This document shows, piece by piece, positions 1 to 9,900 of a stretch of 38,186 nucleotides of DNA (positions are counted from its first letter, which is position 1; the number at the start of each line of letters is the position of its first letter). Under the pieces are notes generated by a model. It was given only the letters and a program-made list of their open reading frames with translations. It was not told the origin of the DNA and did no database searches. This DNA is from a virus, in IMG/VR virus record IMGVR_UViG_3300031973_001602, positions 1-38,186 of that record. One strand, given 5' to 3'. Made by a program: the position numbers and the translations under genes.

Positions 1-307
1 TGATGCCCAGTTCTCGGTAGCAAAGGTAAGTTACAACACCATTGAACGAAGAAAGGGTTGAAAGCGTCTTGGCTGATGAGAAGCCAGAGCGAAACATTTG
101 GAGGCTTTGCTCAACAAAGATGTGCCTTATCTTGTGACTTGAAAGCAGATCCAACAGTTCGCCTTGAATGTGGTTGTATTTTGAGTAGATGTCTGGGAAG
201 TGGTTTTTGTTTCGCATGTCCCAAGCGTATGTTGCAATAACTTCGCCTGTGTCGGATACAATAGTAGCGCCGACGATGCTTGTTGAAATGTCTAGTCCTA
301 AAATCAT
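1..307 (-). CDS. RuvC-like Holliday junction resolvase / RNase H-fold nuclease (3' end cut by window edge)
   Basis: The gene starts at the ATG at 305-307 on the minus strand and stays open to base 1, giving 102 complete codons with no stop. The N-terminus MILGLDISTSIVGATIV is the first strand pair of a RuvC/RNase H fold, with Asp6 as the candidate first catalytic acid. IFVEQSLQ supplies Glu66; RuvC itself uses Asp7 and Glu66, so the spacing matches. The last two acidic residues would lie beyond the window. Phage RuvC-like enzymes usually resolve branched DNA before packaging, which fits a place after the virion genes. No good Shine-Dalgarno sequence precedes the ATG; the 24-base gap after the upstream stop holds only a short AGAAC/GTTCT inverted repeat. 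G+C is about 45% (134 of 300 bases by hand count), higher than the structural genes, with many C-ending codons (AAC, TTC, ATC, CAC). Fold assignment is fairly sure; the exact substrate is inferred. Confidence 0.8.
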   Translation of the reverse strand, partial: MILGLDISTSIVGATIVSDTGEVIATYAWDMRNKNHFPDIYSKYNHIQGELLDLLSSHKIRHIFVEQSLQMFRSGFSSAKTLSTLSSFNGVVTYLCYRELGI

Positions 308-331
308 AGAAGAACTATAGCAGAGGTTCTA

Positions 332-1495
332 TTAGATGTCAAGTTTTAATTTAAAAGTAAGATCTCTTTCTTGAGTTTTCTTGACAGGGGTGGCTAATTT
401 AGCAATACCTATGATGTATTTATTTTCGTCGTATATCGCTATCTCAGAAATATATGTCTCTTTCTGAAAGCTGGCAGTCACATTGGGATAGTTGCCAGAG
501 ACAACATTCTTAATTGCCAAATTTGAATTCTGAGTATATGTCTTTGATCCTGTCATGCTTCCGGTTACATTTTGTGAAGAACTGATATATGTTATATTAT
601 TCGAGTGATTCAGCTCATTCTGAGGGGCATCTGCAAATAAAGTCATCATTTCTGTTTGAGTAGATCCAGAGAATTTTATTTCAAAACTACTATTAGGCAA
701 TTGAAGCCCAAGGCTGGCTGTTTCTGCTCCTGCGCCAAAATATAGCCACTTTGGATTAATTGCACTAGCGCCAGTATAGGCTTCGGTATGAGGTGCGCCA
801 ATAACCCAGTTTCCCGTAAGAACAAAAAACCCTTCGGTATATAGTGCCACCCCAGCAACAGACCCCGATCCGACGCTTCCCTCTGGTCCTGTTTGGATAA
901 GCTCGCCATTTCCTGTCTCGTCCTCAAGGGTTCCAATTAGGGTGCCAGTAACATAGAAATTTAACTCAAGAGTATTTTTCTTCATTTTAGAGCCATAAAA
1001 TATCGAAGGAATTGATATCAAGTTCAAAGCTTGAGAAGATTTGTTTCCTAGACTTGAACTAAATTGATAGTGGCGGCTTCTATAATTATAATAGTTTAAA
1101 GTGTTTTTTAAAGCGTCGACCCTCTCCCTATTTAATCCAGAGCTAAAATATTCTCTAGAAATACTAGCGGATAGAGGATAACTGCCCACTATCGTGTCTC
1201 CGTATTGAAAGTCGGCATTAAACTGGGTTGTACTTATGGTGCTAAATGAGGTTAGACTACCGTTTTTAGTTATAAACGGATAAATAAGTTCAGCAGAGGG
1301 GCGATCTACATTTAACTCATACAAATTGGCGAACCCGATAGGTACACCACCAACATTAGAATTGCTTCTATCTCCGATTATCTCGGGGCGGTCATTATAA
1401 TAAATGGCATTCTTATAGATGAAGAAGTGCTGTCTGGGGTGTGTTTTTAATGTATTGTAAATTACATCATCTGGTCCAAATTCATAGTAAGGCAC
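332..1495 (-). CDS. Virion structural protein, paralogue of the upstream neighbour
   Basis: This 387-residue protein is of unknown exact role. I believe it belongs to a structural family seen in marine phage genomes (recollection, not a search). The start is GTG, not ATG, at 1493-1495. It is chosen because a perfect AGGAGGT lies ten bases upstream and overlaps the stop codon of the preceding gene. It is paralogous to the protein at 1511-2680. Both have a KK/IKKxxxExxFxxxG segment in the first half, an AGxxxYxxGxxVxxG segment in the middle, a NExNxSxNxTYxxSSQ segment, and a C-terminus with xxAKxxxPxKKTxxxxLTxxxxLD. The body is rich in Ser, Thr, Gly and Asn, as in beta-rich tail proteins. No enzyme motif, signal peptide or membrane segment is visible. 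It is the last structural gene before the RuvC-like gene. Confidence 0.85.
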   Translation of the reverse strand: MPYYEFGPDDVIYNTLKTHPRQHFFIYKNAIYYNDRPEIIGDRSNSNVGGVPIGFANLYELNVDRPSAELIYPFITKNGSLTSFSTISTTQFNADFQYGDTIVGSYPLSASISREYFSSGLNRERVDALKNTLNYYNYRSRHYQFSSSLGNKSSQALNLISIPSIFYGSKMKKNTLELNFYVTGTLIGTLEDETGNGELIQTGPEGSVGSGSVAGVALYTEGFFVLTGNWVIGAPHTEAYTGASAINPKWLYFGAGAETASLGLQLPNSSFEIKFSGSTQTEMMTLFADAPQNELNHSNNITYISSSQNVTGSMTGSKTYTQNSNLAIKNVVSGNYPNVTASFQKETYISEIAIYDENKYIIGIAKLATPVKKTQERDLTFKLKLDI

Positions 1496-1505
1496 AATGT
1501 ATAAT

Positions 1506-1512
1506 ACCTCCT
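1506..1512 (-). promoter_or_regulatory. Strong ribosome binding site fixing a GTG start
   Basis: The minus strand reads AGGAGGT here, followed by ten bases and then GTG at 1495-1493. The site overlaps the TAG stop (1511-1513) of the upstream paralogue, so the two genes are probably translated in sequence. There is no ATG at a usable distance. Confidence 0.75.
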
Positions 1513-2680
1513 AATAGTCCAGACGAACTCTGAGAGTGAGTTCCGTGTCTGGGGTCTTTTTTAATGGCTCTGATACTTTTGCCACTGCTAACAATTCATT
1601 AGCGGCACTATAAAGACCCACGGTTGTAACGTAGGAAACAGGCTGGTCTAAAGTTGTGTCTTTTACCCTGATTTGACTTGAAGTCAAATAAGTTGGGTTC
1701 GCACTATAGTTAAACTCGTTGTGAGAAGCTCTACAGAAATAGATCGTAGAGTTAAGCTCAGTTGTATTATTAAAACTAATGTTGTAAATTCTGTTTCTAA
1801 TCGCCTCACAAGATCCTGAGATAGAAGACCCTGAGACAAAGTTGAAGCCAGTCGCTCCACCCAGAAGAGTTGTGTTGGTGCTTCCTAGCCCAACAGTCCC
1901 TACTGTTGCCGCATTTGACAAGATGCCTGCATCGGCAATATCATTAAAAATAGATCCAGAAATCACAGCAATACCGGCTTGGTAATAAAGCAGACCTGCC
2001 GGGGTTGCAAAGGTGTTGGTTGTCCCTAAATAACTAGAACCATCTGTTGTGCTCGACGAAGCATAAAGAATTCCGTATTCCCCCGCTGGTGAATTTACAA
2101 AATATTGGGAGGATCCGCTCAAATCAACGAGCTTAATTCTTTTACCGAAGTTTTGACCTGCAAGGTTTGGAGTATTGTTGGTCAAGGCATGGGGGTTGGA
2201 GCCACTAATGCCAAACTCCATCTCAAAGCTACCTTTTTTAATTTCATCCTTATTGAGCAAACGTGCCATATTGACGACAAAAACTTCCTTTAAAGTTGTG
2301 CCTCCGGAAGCGAAATTCCCATCCTCATCAAACTCTCTGATTGTTCCATCAACATCATGCCCAGCGAGGAGTTGAGCCATCTGATTGTAGATGTCAATCT
2401 TATCTTCATTTTGAATGCTGGTTGAGCCAGACAATTTAGAATTATTAGAGTATCCGACAGTTAAGTCAAAAATGTGATTCGCAGAAGAACTAAGATAGGG
2501 ATAGTCATATACTGACTGAAACAGACCGTGAGAGTAATTTTTAATATTTACCGCTGTTGCCGTTCCCCCCTCATTGTATGTTCCGGAAACAATAGAGCCC
2601 GTCACAGGAATACTCTCGTGCAGTAAGGTTCTTGTTGTTGTTACGTCATTATTTAAAAACTGTTTATAAGTTGTAGCCAT
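1511..2680 (-). CDS. Virion structural protein, paralogue of the downstream neighbour
   Basis: This 389-residue protein shares its middle and C-terminal segments with the following 387-residue protein. Shared elements include IKKGSFEMEFGISG, AGLLYYQAGIAVISG, HNEFNYSANPTYLTSSQ and a C-terminus of AKVSEPLKKTPDTELTLRVR followed by LDY. The N-terminal 110 residues, including MATTYKQFLNNDVTTTRTLL and a long helical-looking DKIDIYNQMAQLLAGHD, do not clearly match the paralogue and may carry the partner-specific contact. Composition is Ser/Thr/Gly-rich and consistent with beta structure. The start follows an AGGA-type ribosome site (GCAGGAATTAATAATG). It lies 18 bases after the adaptor-motif protein gene, in the same short gene group. 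The role is inferred only as tail or baseplate structure. Confidence 0.85.
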   Translation of the reverse strand: MATTYKQFLNNDVTTTRTLLHESIPVTGSIVSGTYNEGGTATAVNIKNYSHGLFQSVYDYPYLSSSANHIFDLTVGYSNNSKLSGSTSIQNEDKIDIYNQMAQLLAGHDVDGTIREFDEDGNFASGGTTLKEVFVVNMARLLNKDEIKKGSFEMEFGISGSNPHALTNNTPNLAGQNFGKRIKLVDLSGSSQYFVNSPAGEYGILYASSSTTDGSSYLGTTNTFATPAGLLYYQAGIAVISGSIFNDIADAGILSNAATVGTVGLGSTNTTLLGGATGFNFVSGSSISGSCEAIRNRIYNISFNNTTELNSTIYFCRASHNEFNYSANPTYLTSSQIRVKDTTLDQPVSYVTTVGLYSAANELLAVAKVSEPLKKTPDTELTLRVRLDY

Positions 2681-2698
2681 TATTAATTCCTGCCTATT

Positions 2699-3637
2699 TT
2701 ATGCTGTTTTCTTGATATATCTTACTGGAATATCAATGCTATATCCTGTTGTTGCGCCAGTCACCTTTATAATTGTATCGATAAAAGAAAATGTTGCGCT
2801 GGATCCAGACCAGCTTCCGCCAGTAGAGCCAATTCTATCAAATAGATATGTGCTTGTTTGTAACTCAATTGAGGGGATAAATCTAAATTTAAATCCCACG
2901 CCTCTCGGACCTTGAATTGAACTATCATTTGGCTCAGTTCCCAGAGAGAGAAAGAATGATGTTCCCTGACCAGCGTTTGATATGTTATAGCTAGCCACGT
3001 TATCATCGTCCAAGTAGGAATAGTTAACTTGTGTTCCATTTGGGTTTGCCAAAGATCCAAGCCTATTATCCATTTCTACGATAAACTGAGTTTCTATCAA
3101 TGTTGTATCAAGGGTTGATTTTTGGCTAATTGCTGTTGTATCTAGCCCTTGGTCGACCTGTACAAACTTGTTATTGCTATTACTAACACCGAGCATCACC
3201 CCGACTTGATCGCTACTATTCAACCCTTGAAATTCCGTATCTGTGTCTACGTCTGATGATACAACAAAAGTGTCATTGGCTTGAGCAGCGGTTCCATTTC
3301 GAGGCATTCCTCCGCCAGACGCTTTGGATTGTAACTCATTAAGTTTTAAAACTGGCAGATATAGCAAATTTGTTCTTGGGATAGAGATTAATTTGCTTTT
3401 CATTGTGGAGGTGTTATTTGTGAAAGCCTCTAAAACAGGAGTTCTCAAAATATTAATGTCATAATATGCCGACCCACTAGCGTTATTCTTGTTGTATTTA
3501 GAGTAATCAATCTCATCGTCTGCGAATGCGTATTTGACTACTTTGAAAGACCCGTCTCCTGCCGCAAGCCTCGCACGACCCGCATCAGTTAGGACGGCAT
3601 CTAAAATAATATCCCCGCTGTTGTCCAAAAAACCCAT
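2699..3637 (-). CDS. Small tail/baseplate structural protein with LTxxG adaptor motif
   Basis: This 312-residue protein begins MGFLDNSGDIILDAVLTDAG and continues to a YAFADDEIDY stretch by residue 45. The pattern LT-xx-G-(+)-xxx-L-xx-G then YAFxDxxIxY also opens the protein at 11137-12168, so the two share an N-terminal module and differ afterwards. The remainder is Ser/Asn/Thr-rich and beta-like, ending SIDIPVRYIKKTA. No catalytic motif is seen. The start has a strong AAGGAGAC ribosome site seven bases before the ATG. The 88-base gap upstream is the longest in the window and contains a promoter candidate, so this may be the first gene of a three-gene unit with the two paralogues downstream. 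I think the family is common in marine phages; its precise position in the virion is unknown to me. Confidence 0.88.
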   Translation of the reverse strand: MGFLDNSGDIILDAVLTDAGRARLAAGDGSFKVVKYAFADDEIDYSKYNKNNASGSAYYDINILRTPVLEAFTNNTSTMKSKLISIPRTNLLYLPVLKLNELQSKASGGGMPRNGTAAQANDTFVVSSDVDTDTEFQGLNSSDQVGVMLGVSNSNNKFVQVDQGLDTTAISQKSTLDTTLIETQFIVEMDNRLGSLANPNGTQVNYSYLDDDNVASYNISNAGQGTSFFLSLGTEPNDSSIQGPRGVGFKFRFIPSIELQTSTYLFDRIGSTGGSWSGSSATFSFIDTIIKVTGATTGYSIDIPVRYIKKTA

Positions 3638-3686
3638 TTATTTTGTCTCCTTGTGATGCCTATCTATTTTATATAATTAGCATTTC

Positions 3687-3715
3687 GTTATAAATAGTGT
3701 GTAATTCCAATTCAA
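3687..3715 (-). promoter_or_regulatory. Candidate sigma70-like promoter in the longest intergenic gap
   Basis: On the minus strand a -35-like TTGAAT (3710-3715) is followed by exactly 17 bases and then a -10-like TATAAC (3687-3692). The predicted start near 3680 would give a leader of about 42 bases carrying the AAGGAG site of the gene starting at 3637. The plus strand also reads TATAAATA at 3689-3696, the T4 late-promoter octamer, but pointing the wrong way. Matches like this are common in AT-rich DNA, so confidence is low. Confidence 0.35.
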
Positions 3716-3725
3716 TCAAAAGTTT

Positions 3726-6700
3726 TTACTCTTCATCTGGGTTAAAACAACTTTCTATCGCCTCTTGGGGCTTATCAAAGGTTGTGTTGAAATCTACATT
3801 AATATCTATCTTTCTACCAGTATGCCTTGAAGTGAATCTAAATTTAAATACTTTATCATTCCAGAGTGAATGTGTTGCCACACCAAGGACCGGCTTGCTA
3901 TTTGGAACATTCGCCGTTTCTCCAGTTATGCCGGAAGCTTCTTCATTTAGAAGTATCTGTTGTTCCGCTGCTCTAATCTGAACTGTTTTCTTTAAAGTTT
4001 TTGTTTTTGTTGAAATTGTTTTTCTGTCGCTTTTATAATTCAACGCCTTTAAATCTTCAATGTCATAAGCATTAAATAGAGGATAAAAAACATCCTGACC
4101 TGCGTCGACCATCTCTACTTCGTATACTGGCGATGGATTGGAGGCGTTTCCGTGCATGTCTCTCGACCTAAACGTGTAGTAATATTTGGTATTTACCTTT
4201 ATCGTATCCTCAAACCCACCTTCTGGGATTGGTTTGAGTTTATCAGCGACTTGATAAAGTTTTCCCCTAAAGTCTTTATATGAGGATGGTCTATTATCTT
4301 CGCCCTCTATTCTAAATATTTCATATCTAGAAGAAGCATCGTCGGATTTGAATCTAAGTGTTTTATATACGTATTCTCCTCCGGGATAAACTATGTTTCT
4401 TTTCTGGGAGAATCTTTCTTTTATAAAATATGTCGTGTCCTCTACTTCTATTCCAACTGGTATCATTTCTCTGTCGCCAGTTTGTGTCTCAAAGGTCATG
4501 AGAACCTTATTCTTTTTTCCCGACATAGGATACATGTTAACAATTGGAGGCATTGGGGGGTTGTCTGTAATTAACACGTCCCTCTCCGTGTATAACGGAA
4601 CCTCATACACCTTAACAGTTGGTCTCAAGTTCACTTTTACTGGCAACACAACCTTATCTGATTGTGTTTCTTGGCTGGTATATACGGTATACAGGTCCGC
4701 CTTTTTATCACTAGAGGGGTCTTCTAACATCGTAATTATTGGGGCAAAAATTCCCTCACCAGAAGTGTTTAAGTTTTCGGTTGTTGCATTTTCAAAAAGA
4801 TCCTTTTCTTCACTTGTTGGGGCAATTGTATATTTATATTCTGTCCCAATCACAACCTTCGCTGCATGTATTTCATAGTTGTACAATTGGTTGTATTTTA
4901 CCTGTGTATCAATAATTTTAATTTGTGAGGAATAGCCTTTTTCTGGATCTATATCTTCTGGTAATACAAAGAAGTTTTGGATTACTTGACCTGTTGCAGC
5001 CGATTTCTTTTCTATTCTATAATATAAAATATCCGAAGAGGCAAAGTTAGATTGGTTTCCTGAATATATTTCATGAATGCCTCTGGCAAAACTTGATACT
5101 TGAGTGATAAACCTGCTCATAAACTTGATCAAGCTCACTGCCTTGTTGAAGGAATTTTTATTTTGATCATTGAATTTACCCGTAAACTCTAAATTTCCAT
5201 AAAAACTAGAATATTTTTTGTAAGTTTGTGGACTATAGAGAGAAAATTCCCCAGACTCTGGTGGATTGTCTAATTCTGTCAAATACCACTCCAGCCAAGA
5301 TAGCATATCAAAGCAAGATATATCTTCTTCGCTTGTAATATACTCTTCAGAGTCCTCGAATAGATCTAGAGAAGCAGGGTCTTTCAATCTAGATACTATA
5401 GACGCTGTTTTGCCCTCTAATATTCTTGGGTCAGTTGTCCCAAGAGCGATTATTTTTGCAAGCTTTTCAAAGCCGCTAGTTATAGATTTATCTGAATAGT
5501 CTCCATAAACATATGTCATCAAGGTCTTGAGAAATTCCACTGTAATTCCGCTCTCTCTAAGAGATAAAGCTAAGGAACCCGGTGCTTGCGGTGTAAACGA
5601 TATTTCATTGTACATGGGGAACTGACTTTTTAGGTCGTCGACCATATTAAGATAATCCTTGTCGGGATTTATAACAATATTGTGCGATGTCTTTACACTT
5701 TTCTCTTTTGAATATTGCTCTTTGTCCAAATCACAATTTATAAACTTTAGAGCAAATTTTTTAAAATTGTAATTGTCAAGAAGGTAGCCGTGAGTTTTTT
5801 GAAAGGCTGCTGTATATATGTCGCCTATAAAAAGTTCGGGAAGTGCGGGAGTGGCATATTCCCATTCTGGTAAGAAATAATTGTATATCGGCTTTACATC
5901 TGCGATTAAATTGCCTTGTAGGTTCTCGTTGCCAAAGAAAGGCACAGCTTCTTCAGAGAGTGCTGCCTGCGACCGTATAGTGTGGTCAGAGTACACTGTG
6001 TTTTCAATTTGATTAATCAAAGACATTTGACCAAATCTAAAATTTCCAACCGCATCCATGGCTACACCTTGATTCAGAAGATCTCCTGAGTCAGTGGAGG
6101 GCGAGAGAAAAAGCGCATTATGTCTAGTTTTATTATTATTTTTTGCTTTAAATTCCAAAATGCCAAATCCGGTTTCTGTGTTAGCATCAGAGAATGTATA
6201 TCCTTCTAATTTCTGTTTAACATCAAACAACATATTGAATGGCACCAAGGGCTTCATTGAGTCTGTATACTTGCTTAGATCAAAATATAAAAACACATAC
6301 TGCTCTTTTCCTAGATTGAGAACTCTAGAAGCGAAGTCAGTAGATGCGATAGGTGGAGAAATTTTAATGTGTGTAATGCCGTTATCGCTATAAAAATTGT
6401 TAAAATAATATTTTATTGATGGTATTACGGCTTGAGTAAATTTAATTCCTTGGGGACCTACTGATGCATCAACTTGCTTTATAGAACTATTTGATGCCAA
6501 TGCCTCAGTGCTTCCGTTTGGTGCTGGAGATAAATATCTTAGTTTATTTTGGGTCTTTGCCCAGATGGCTCCGAGCGAACTTCTAATTGGATCATAGTTG
6601 AAGTTTTCTGTATATAAAAATTGATCTCCGGGCGCAGGCTGGATGAGCATACCGTTCGTGGAAACCAGATCATGACTCTGAATAAACATCTGCTTCTTTT

Positions 6701-6956
6701 TGTTTTCAGACTCTATAATCAAAAACTCAAATTTAATTGCTTCTGATCCGGGTATAGTTCCAGCAGCAATTGATTGCTGCATAGCGCTGCCTTCGCCAGA
6801 CACAGAATTTTCTTTGTCTTTTTCGATAGCATCTATGTGGGCAATAGCACCCTTTTTTTCTTCTGTGCTGCTGCCATTATCCGTAGAAGTGCCCGTGGTC
6901 TCGTTACTGAGCCCAGAAGTTTTATCCCCACCTTGTCCAAAACCAAATCCAGCCAT
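3726..6956 (-). CDS. Large virion structural protein with fibronectin type III-like segments
   Basis: This 1076-residue protein has a low-complexity Gly/Ser/Thr-rich N-terminus (about residues 1-45). The C-terminal third contains two segments like the end of a fibronectin type III fold. One is near residues 680-715 (VKYNQLYNYEIHAAKVVIG). The other is within about 800-950 (IKVNTKYYYTFRSRDMHGNA followed by SNPSPVYEVEM). Such beta-sandwich domains are frequent on phage tail surfaces, where they may bind glycans or act as spacers. A Lys/Thr-rich linker follows (near TISTKTKTLKKTVQIR), then a final beta-rich domain. No enzyme motif is evident. The gene starts 14 bases after the stop of the 1389-residue gene, with a weak ribosome site. 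I read it as a baseplate-peripheral protein, but the exact role is not established. Confidence 0.82.
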   Translation of the reverse strand: MAGFGFGQGGDKTSGLSNETTGTSTDNGSSTEEKKGAIAHIDAIEKDKENSVSGEGSAMQQSIAAGTIPGSEAIKFEFLIIESENKKKQMFIQSHDLVSTNGMLIQPAPGDQFLYTENFNYDPIRSSLGAIWAKTQNKLRYLSPAPNGSTEALASNSSIKQVDASVGPQGIKFTQAVIPSIKYYFNNFYSDNGITHIKISPPIASTDFASRVLNLGKEQYVFLYFDLSKYTDSMKPLVPFNMLFDVKQKLEGYTFSDANTETGFGILEFKAKNNNKTRHNALFLSPSTDSGDLLNQGVAMDAVGNFRFGQMSLINQIENTVYSDHTIRSQAALSEEAVPFFGNENLQGNLIADVKPIYNYFLPEWEYATPALPELFIGDIYTAAFQKTHGYLLDNYNFKKFALKFINCDLDKEQYSKEKSVKTSHNIVINPDKDYLNMVDDLKSQFPMYNEISFTPQAPGSLALSLRESGITVEFLKTLMTYVYGDYSDKSITSGFEKLAKIIALGTTDPRILEGKTASIVSRLKDPASLDLFEDSEEYITSEEDISCFDMLSWLEWYLTELDNPPESGEFSLYSPQTYKKYSSFYGNLEFTGKFNDQNKNSFNKAVSLIKFMSRFITQVSSFARGIHEIYSGNQSNFASSDILYYRIEKKSAATGQVIQNFFVLPEDIDPEKGYSSQIKIIDTQVKYNQLYNYEIHAAKVVIGTEYKYTIAPTSEEKDLFENATTENLNTSGEGIFAPIITMLEDPSSDKKADLYTVYTSQETQSDKVVLPVKVNLRPTVKVYEVPLYTERDVLITDNPPMPPIVNMYPMSGKKNKVLMTFETQTGDREMIPVGIEVEDTTYFIKERFSQKRNIVYPGGEYVYKTLRFKSDDASSRYEIFRIEGEDNRPSSYKDFRGKLYQVADKLKPIPEGGFEDTIKVNTKYYYTFRSRDMHGNASNPSPVYEVEMVDAGQDVFYPLFNAYDIEDLKALNYKSDRKTISTKTKTLKKTVQIRAAEQQILLNEEASGITGETANVPNSKPVLGVATHSLWNDKVFKFRFTSRHTGRKIDINVDFNTTFDKPQEAIESCFNPDEE

Positions 6957-6970
6957 AATTCTATTCTACA

Positions 6971-9900
6971 TTAATATGCAGATCCTCCCCCGCCGCCCGA
7001 TCCATTACCAGAGGGCGGTTGTGTAGTTCCCCTATAAGCGCTAGATGTGCCAGATTTACCCTTTATCTTGCCTACAAGTTGTTCTAGCCCTTTGCCTTTG
7101 AGTGCGCTTTCTAACAATTCCAATTCCTCTCCTGTGATGTCTTCGTCTCTTGTCCTAACCTGACCGTTAGTTTTTTGTTGAGATGCATTAGAGTTTATAT
7201 TATTTAAGTTGCTAAGTTTAGACAATTTTAAAGAATCTAGTATTTCTACTTGTTCTAACGTGCTTAATTTACTAAACGCCTCTTTGTTTTTTTGCGCTGT
7301 TCTTCTTTTGGGCACAGATAATGGTGGCGTTTTGCCGCCCTTATCGACCAAAATATTAGAGTTAGTAGCTTCCGTTCTAAGGGTGCTAGACTCATTATTT
7401 CTTGATGGCTCATAAGTACCAACCCTATCCGATATATAGTCTAGCTTTGTTCTTAGGGCAGTATCAGCAAGGTATGGTCGGCTGGACTCATCTGGGCGGT
7501 CATTAGTTTCACTAAGGGGACTTCTCGGATTGTTAAAGGCTCCGACTGCTGCTGGACCTGCCTGACTAACTATGGAAAGGGTACTTAAAGTGTCCAAAAC
7601 TTCAAAATCCGTTTGTATATTTAACTCGTCCTGTACACTTTGCGATGTTATAAAGAAGTATTCATCAAAAAACGGCATCTCAATCAGTTTTGGAGGCAAG
7701 ACTCCATTGGTGTCATTATAATATCTTCTTTGTCGACAGAGTAAAAGCTCATCAGAATTAAAGTTTTCTTGGGAAATATCTGCCTCTTTCAAGTCTGTCC
7801 ACTTAGAGGACGATATTTGATAGTCTTGGTTAACAGCTTTGAAGCCCCTAAATACTTGTATGTTGTTCAGTAGCCTATAATTAAAATTTAAAAACCCATA
7901 CATCATTGGATCTTTAAATCCATCTAGTTTTTTTGTATTAATTGTCTTGTATAGAGTGCTATTAGCTGCTGATAATGATTTTGTAGCAGTCAAAATCAAA
8001 GCTTTAACATGATTGGGCGAATTAACCAGTGGTGGCTCGGTGGAGGCACCGGAATCCTCTCCTATAGATTTTGCTAGTGCTGAGATCAGAGCGTGAGCAA
8101 ACAAAGATTGTTTGAATTTCTTTCCCCCATTTGGTGATGTTATTCTATAATATGAAAGAGAATTGATTCTTTCTTGCTCTTCCAATTCGCTATTAATAAA
8201 ATTCAAGTCATCTAATACTGTCAGAGAGTACAATAATTTATTTGGATTGATCGAAGAATTAATTAATTCATTATTAGACAAGTTTACGCTCCTAGAAGAG
8301 GCATCTAATTCATCTCTGTTAGAAGTTCCAAGCGATTGAAAACGAGCCTCTGGTCTAAACGGCGTCTGATACAGTGGTGCTGGGCTTATGTTGGAGTTTT
8401 CGCCCCTCACCGTAGAGACAACAGTGGGTGCTAGGTCTCTTATGACCTCGATGTCTTGACCCACCTTCTCCAAAGTGCAGCCTTTTTCCGAGAAGTAATT
8501 GATCAAATCGATTCTTCTTCTCTGTGTCTTTTCGGGTAAATCGATTTCTTTTGCATTGCTAATCTCGGCAGAGGAAAACCCACTAGATGGATTATTGTTA
8601 TACCTTATTACATCCAGCATTAAATCACTAATTTCATTAACATCTTCATTTTTGAGCGAGCCATTCGACATGACATTGTATGCTGATCTTCTAGGCAAGT
8701 ATACATAAGACGGGGCAAGATAAGAGAACTTTTTATTGTTTATTGTATCGCCGGGATTAAAGATTGTAGGATTTTGCCCACTTGTTTTGATTACAATATC
8801 CGCGTCTTGGCTGCTAAAGAGCTTCTTTGTTTCCAATAGAAATCTCTGTTTAATATTTTCTGAATTTACGACTCTTAACCCACCCAAATTTGCAGGGGCG
8901 GACCCTTCCTTTAGGGACAGAAAATCAAATCCAATTGGTCTCCTTAATGACGTTTGTATGGCTAAAAAAGTCTTTTTGAAAACATGATCATACTCGAATG
9001 TCTTAACGGGGGTTCCACTAACAATATTTGGCGTTTGGGCTTTCGAATGAGGATCAGAAACACCAACAAGATCTTTCAATTTTCTATAATTACTGTTTTG
9101 CTTCAACACAAAATACAACTTTTCAATTAAATCGTTTATCAGCTTGGCGACCAGTTGGACACCTTCCGGGTTGCCAGTATTTGGGCTAGAAATATTTGTT
9201 AGATATTGTATCATTTTAAGAGCTTTTGTTGCTTCAGATGTCGCATCTTCGTCAACATTCAACAAGAAGAGCGTTGATACGTATTTTGCAATTACATCAA
9301 CGGCAAATGAAGATCCGTTAACCGAAGCGAGTGATTTGTTGTATGCTGATAAGAATTTAATATTAAACCGATTTAAAATATCGTCCGAATATTGCGGATA
9401 ATTTGACAAACTAACATAGTCATTCCACCCCTTTGATCCATCTGTCCCGTTTAAAAGCTGTTCTAGTGCTATAATTTTTGTTTTTAAAAATTCAGCCATT
9501 GGGTCCTTGACTTTCAGTGTCAAAGTGTATTGAAATTCCCCTTGGTTTTCCGAAGATACTGCTATATCTGTTCCACTAAATGTTCTTATGCCTTGTTGTT
9601 GATTTTTTAAAAACACTTCGTTTATTGTTCCGAGCTTACTTACATCTTTAGTCCTAACTGGACCTATTTGGTCCGAAAGGCTTACCTTCTCTATTAGTCT
9701 CCCCGCCGCGCCATCTTTAGAATGTACAATTGCAACGGGAACAGAGCTTTTGGAAAATAATATACTGTTGAGAGAAGAATCGGCAACTTGGCTTTCTTTT
9801 ATTCTAATTCTTGATATTTTAAAATCTAATATTTTTACGCTAGAAATAATCTTAATATACTCTGCCTGATTTGTTTTCTTTATAGTGTCTAACAGCCCCG

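Noticed and set aside
58-240. 60-codon plus-strand open frame near the left edge
   Set aside because: The minus strand here encodes the RuvC-like protein with catalytic-type Asp6 and Glu66, so this is the shadow frame.
308-331. AGAAC/GTTCT inverted repeat as a terminator between the last structural gene and the RuvC-like gene
   Set aside because: The stem is only five bases with a ten-base loop and no T-run follows, so it does not qualify as an intrinsic terminator.
3689-3696. Plus-strand TATAAATA resembling a T4 late promoter
   Set aside because: It points away from the genes of this block and would transcribe antisense into the 1076-residue gene. Exact copies also occur inside coding regions (for example the reverse form at 4831-4838), so it is not specific.
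4393-4878. 161-codon open frame on the plus strand
   Set aside because: It lies wholly antisense inside the 1076-residue structural gene, has no ribosome site or recognisable domain, and the codon pattern belongs to the minus strand.
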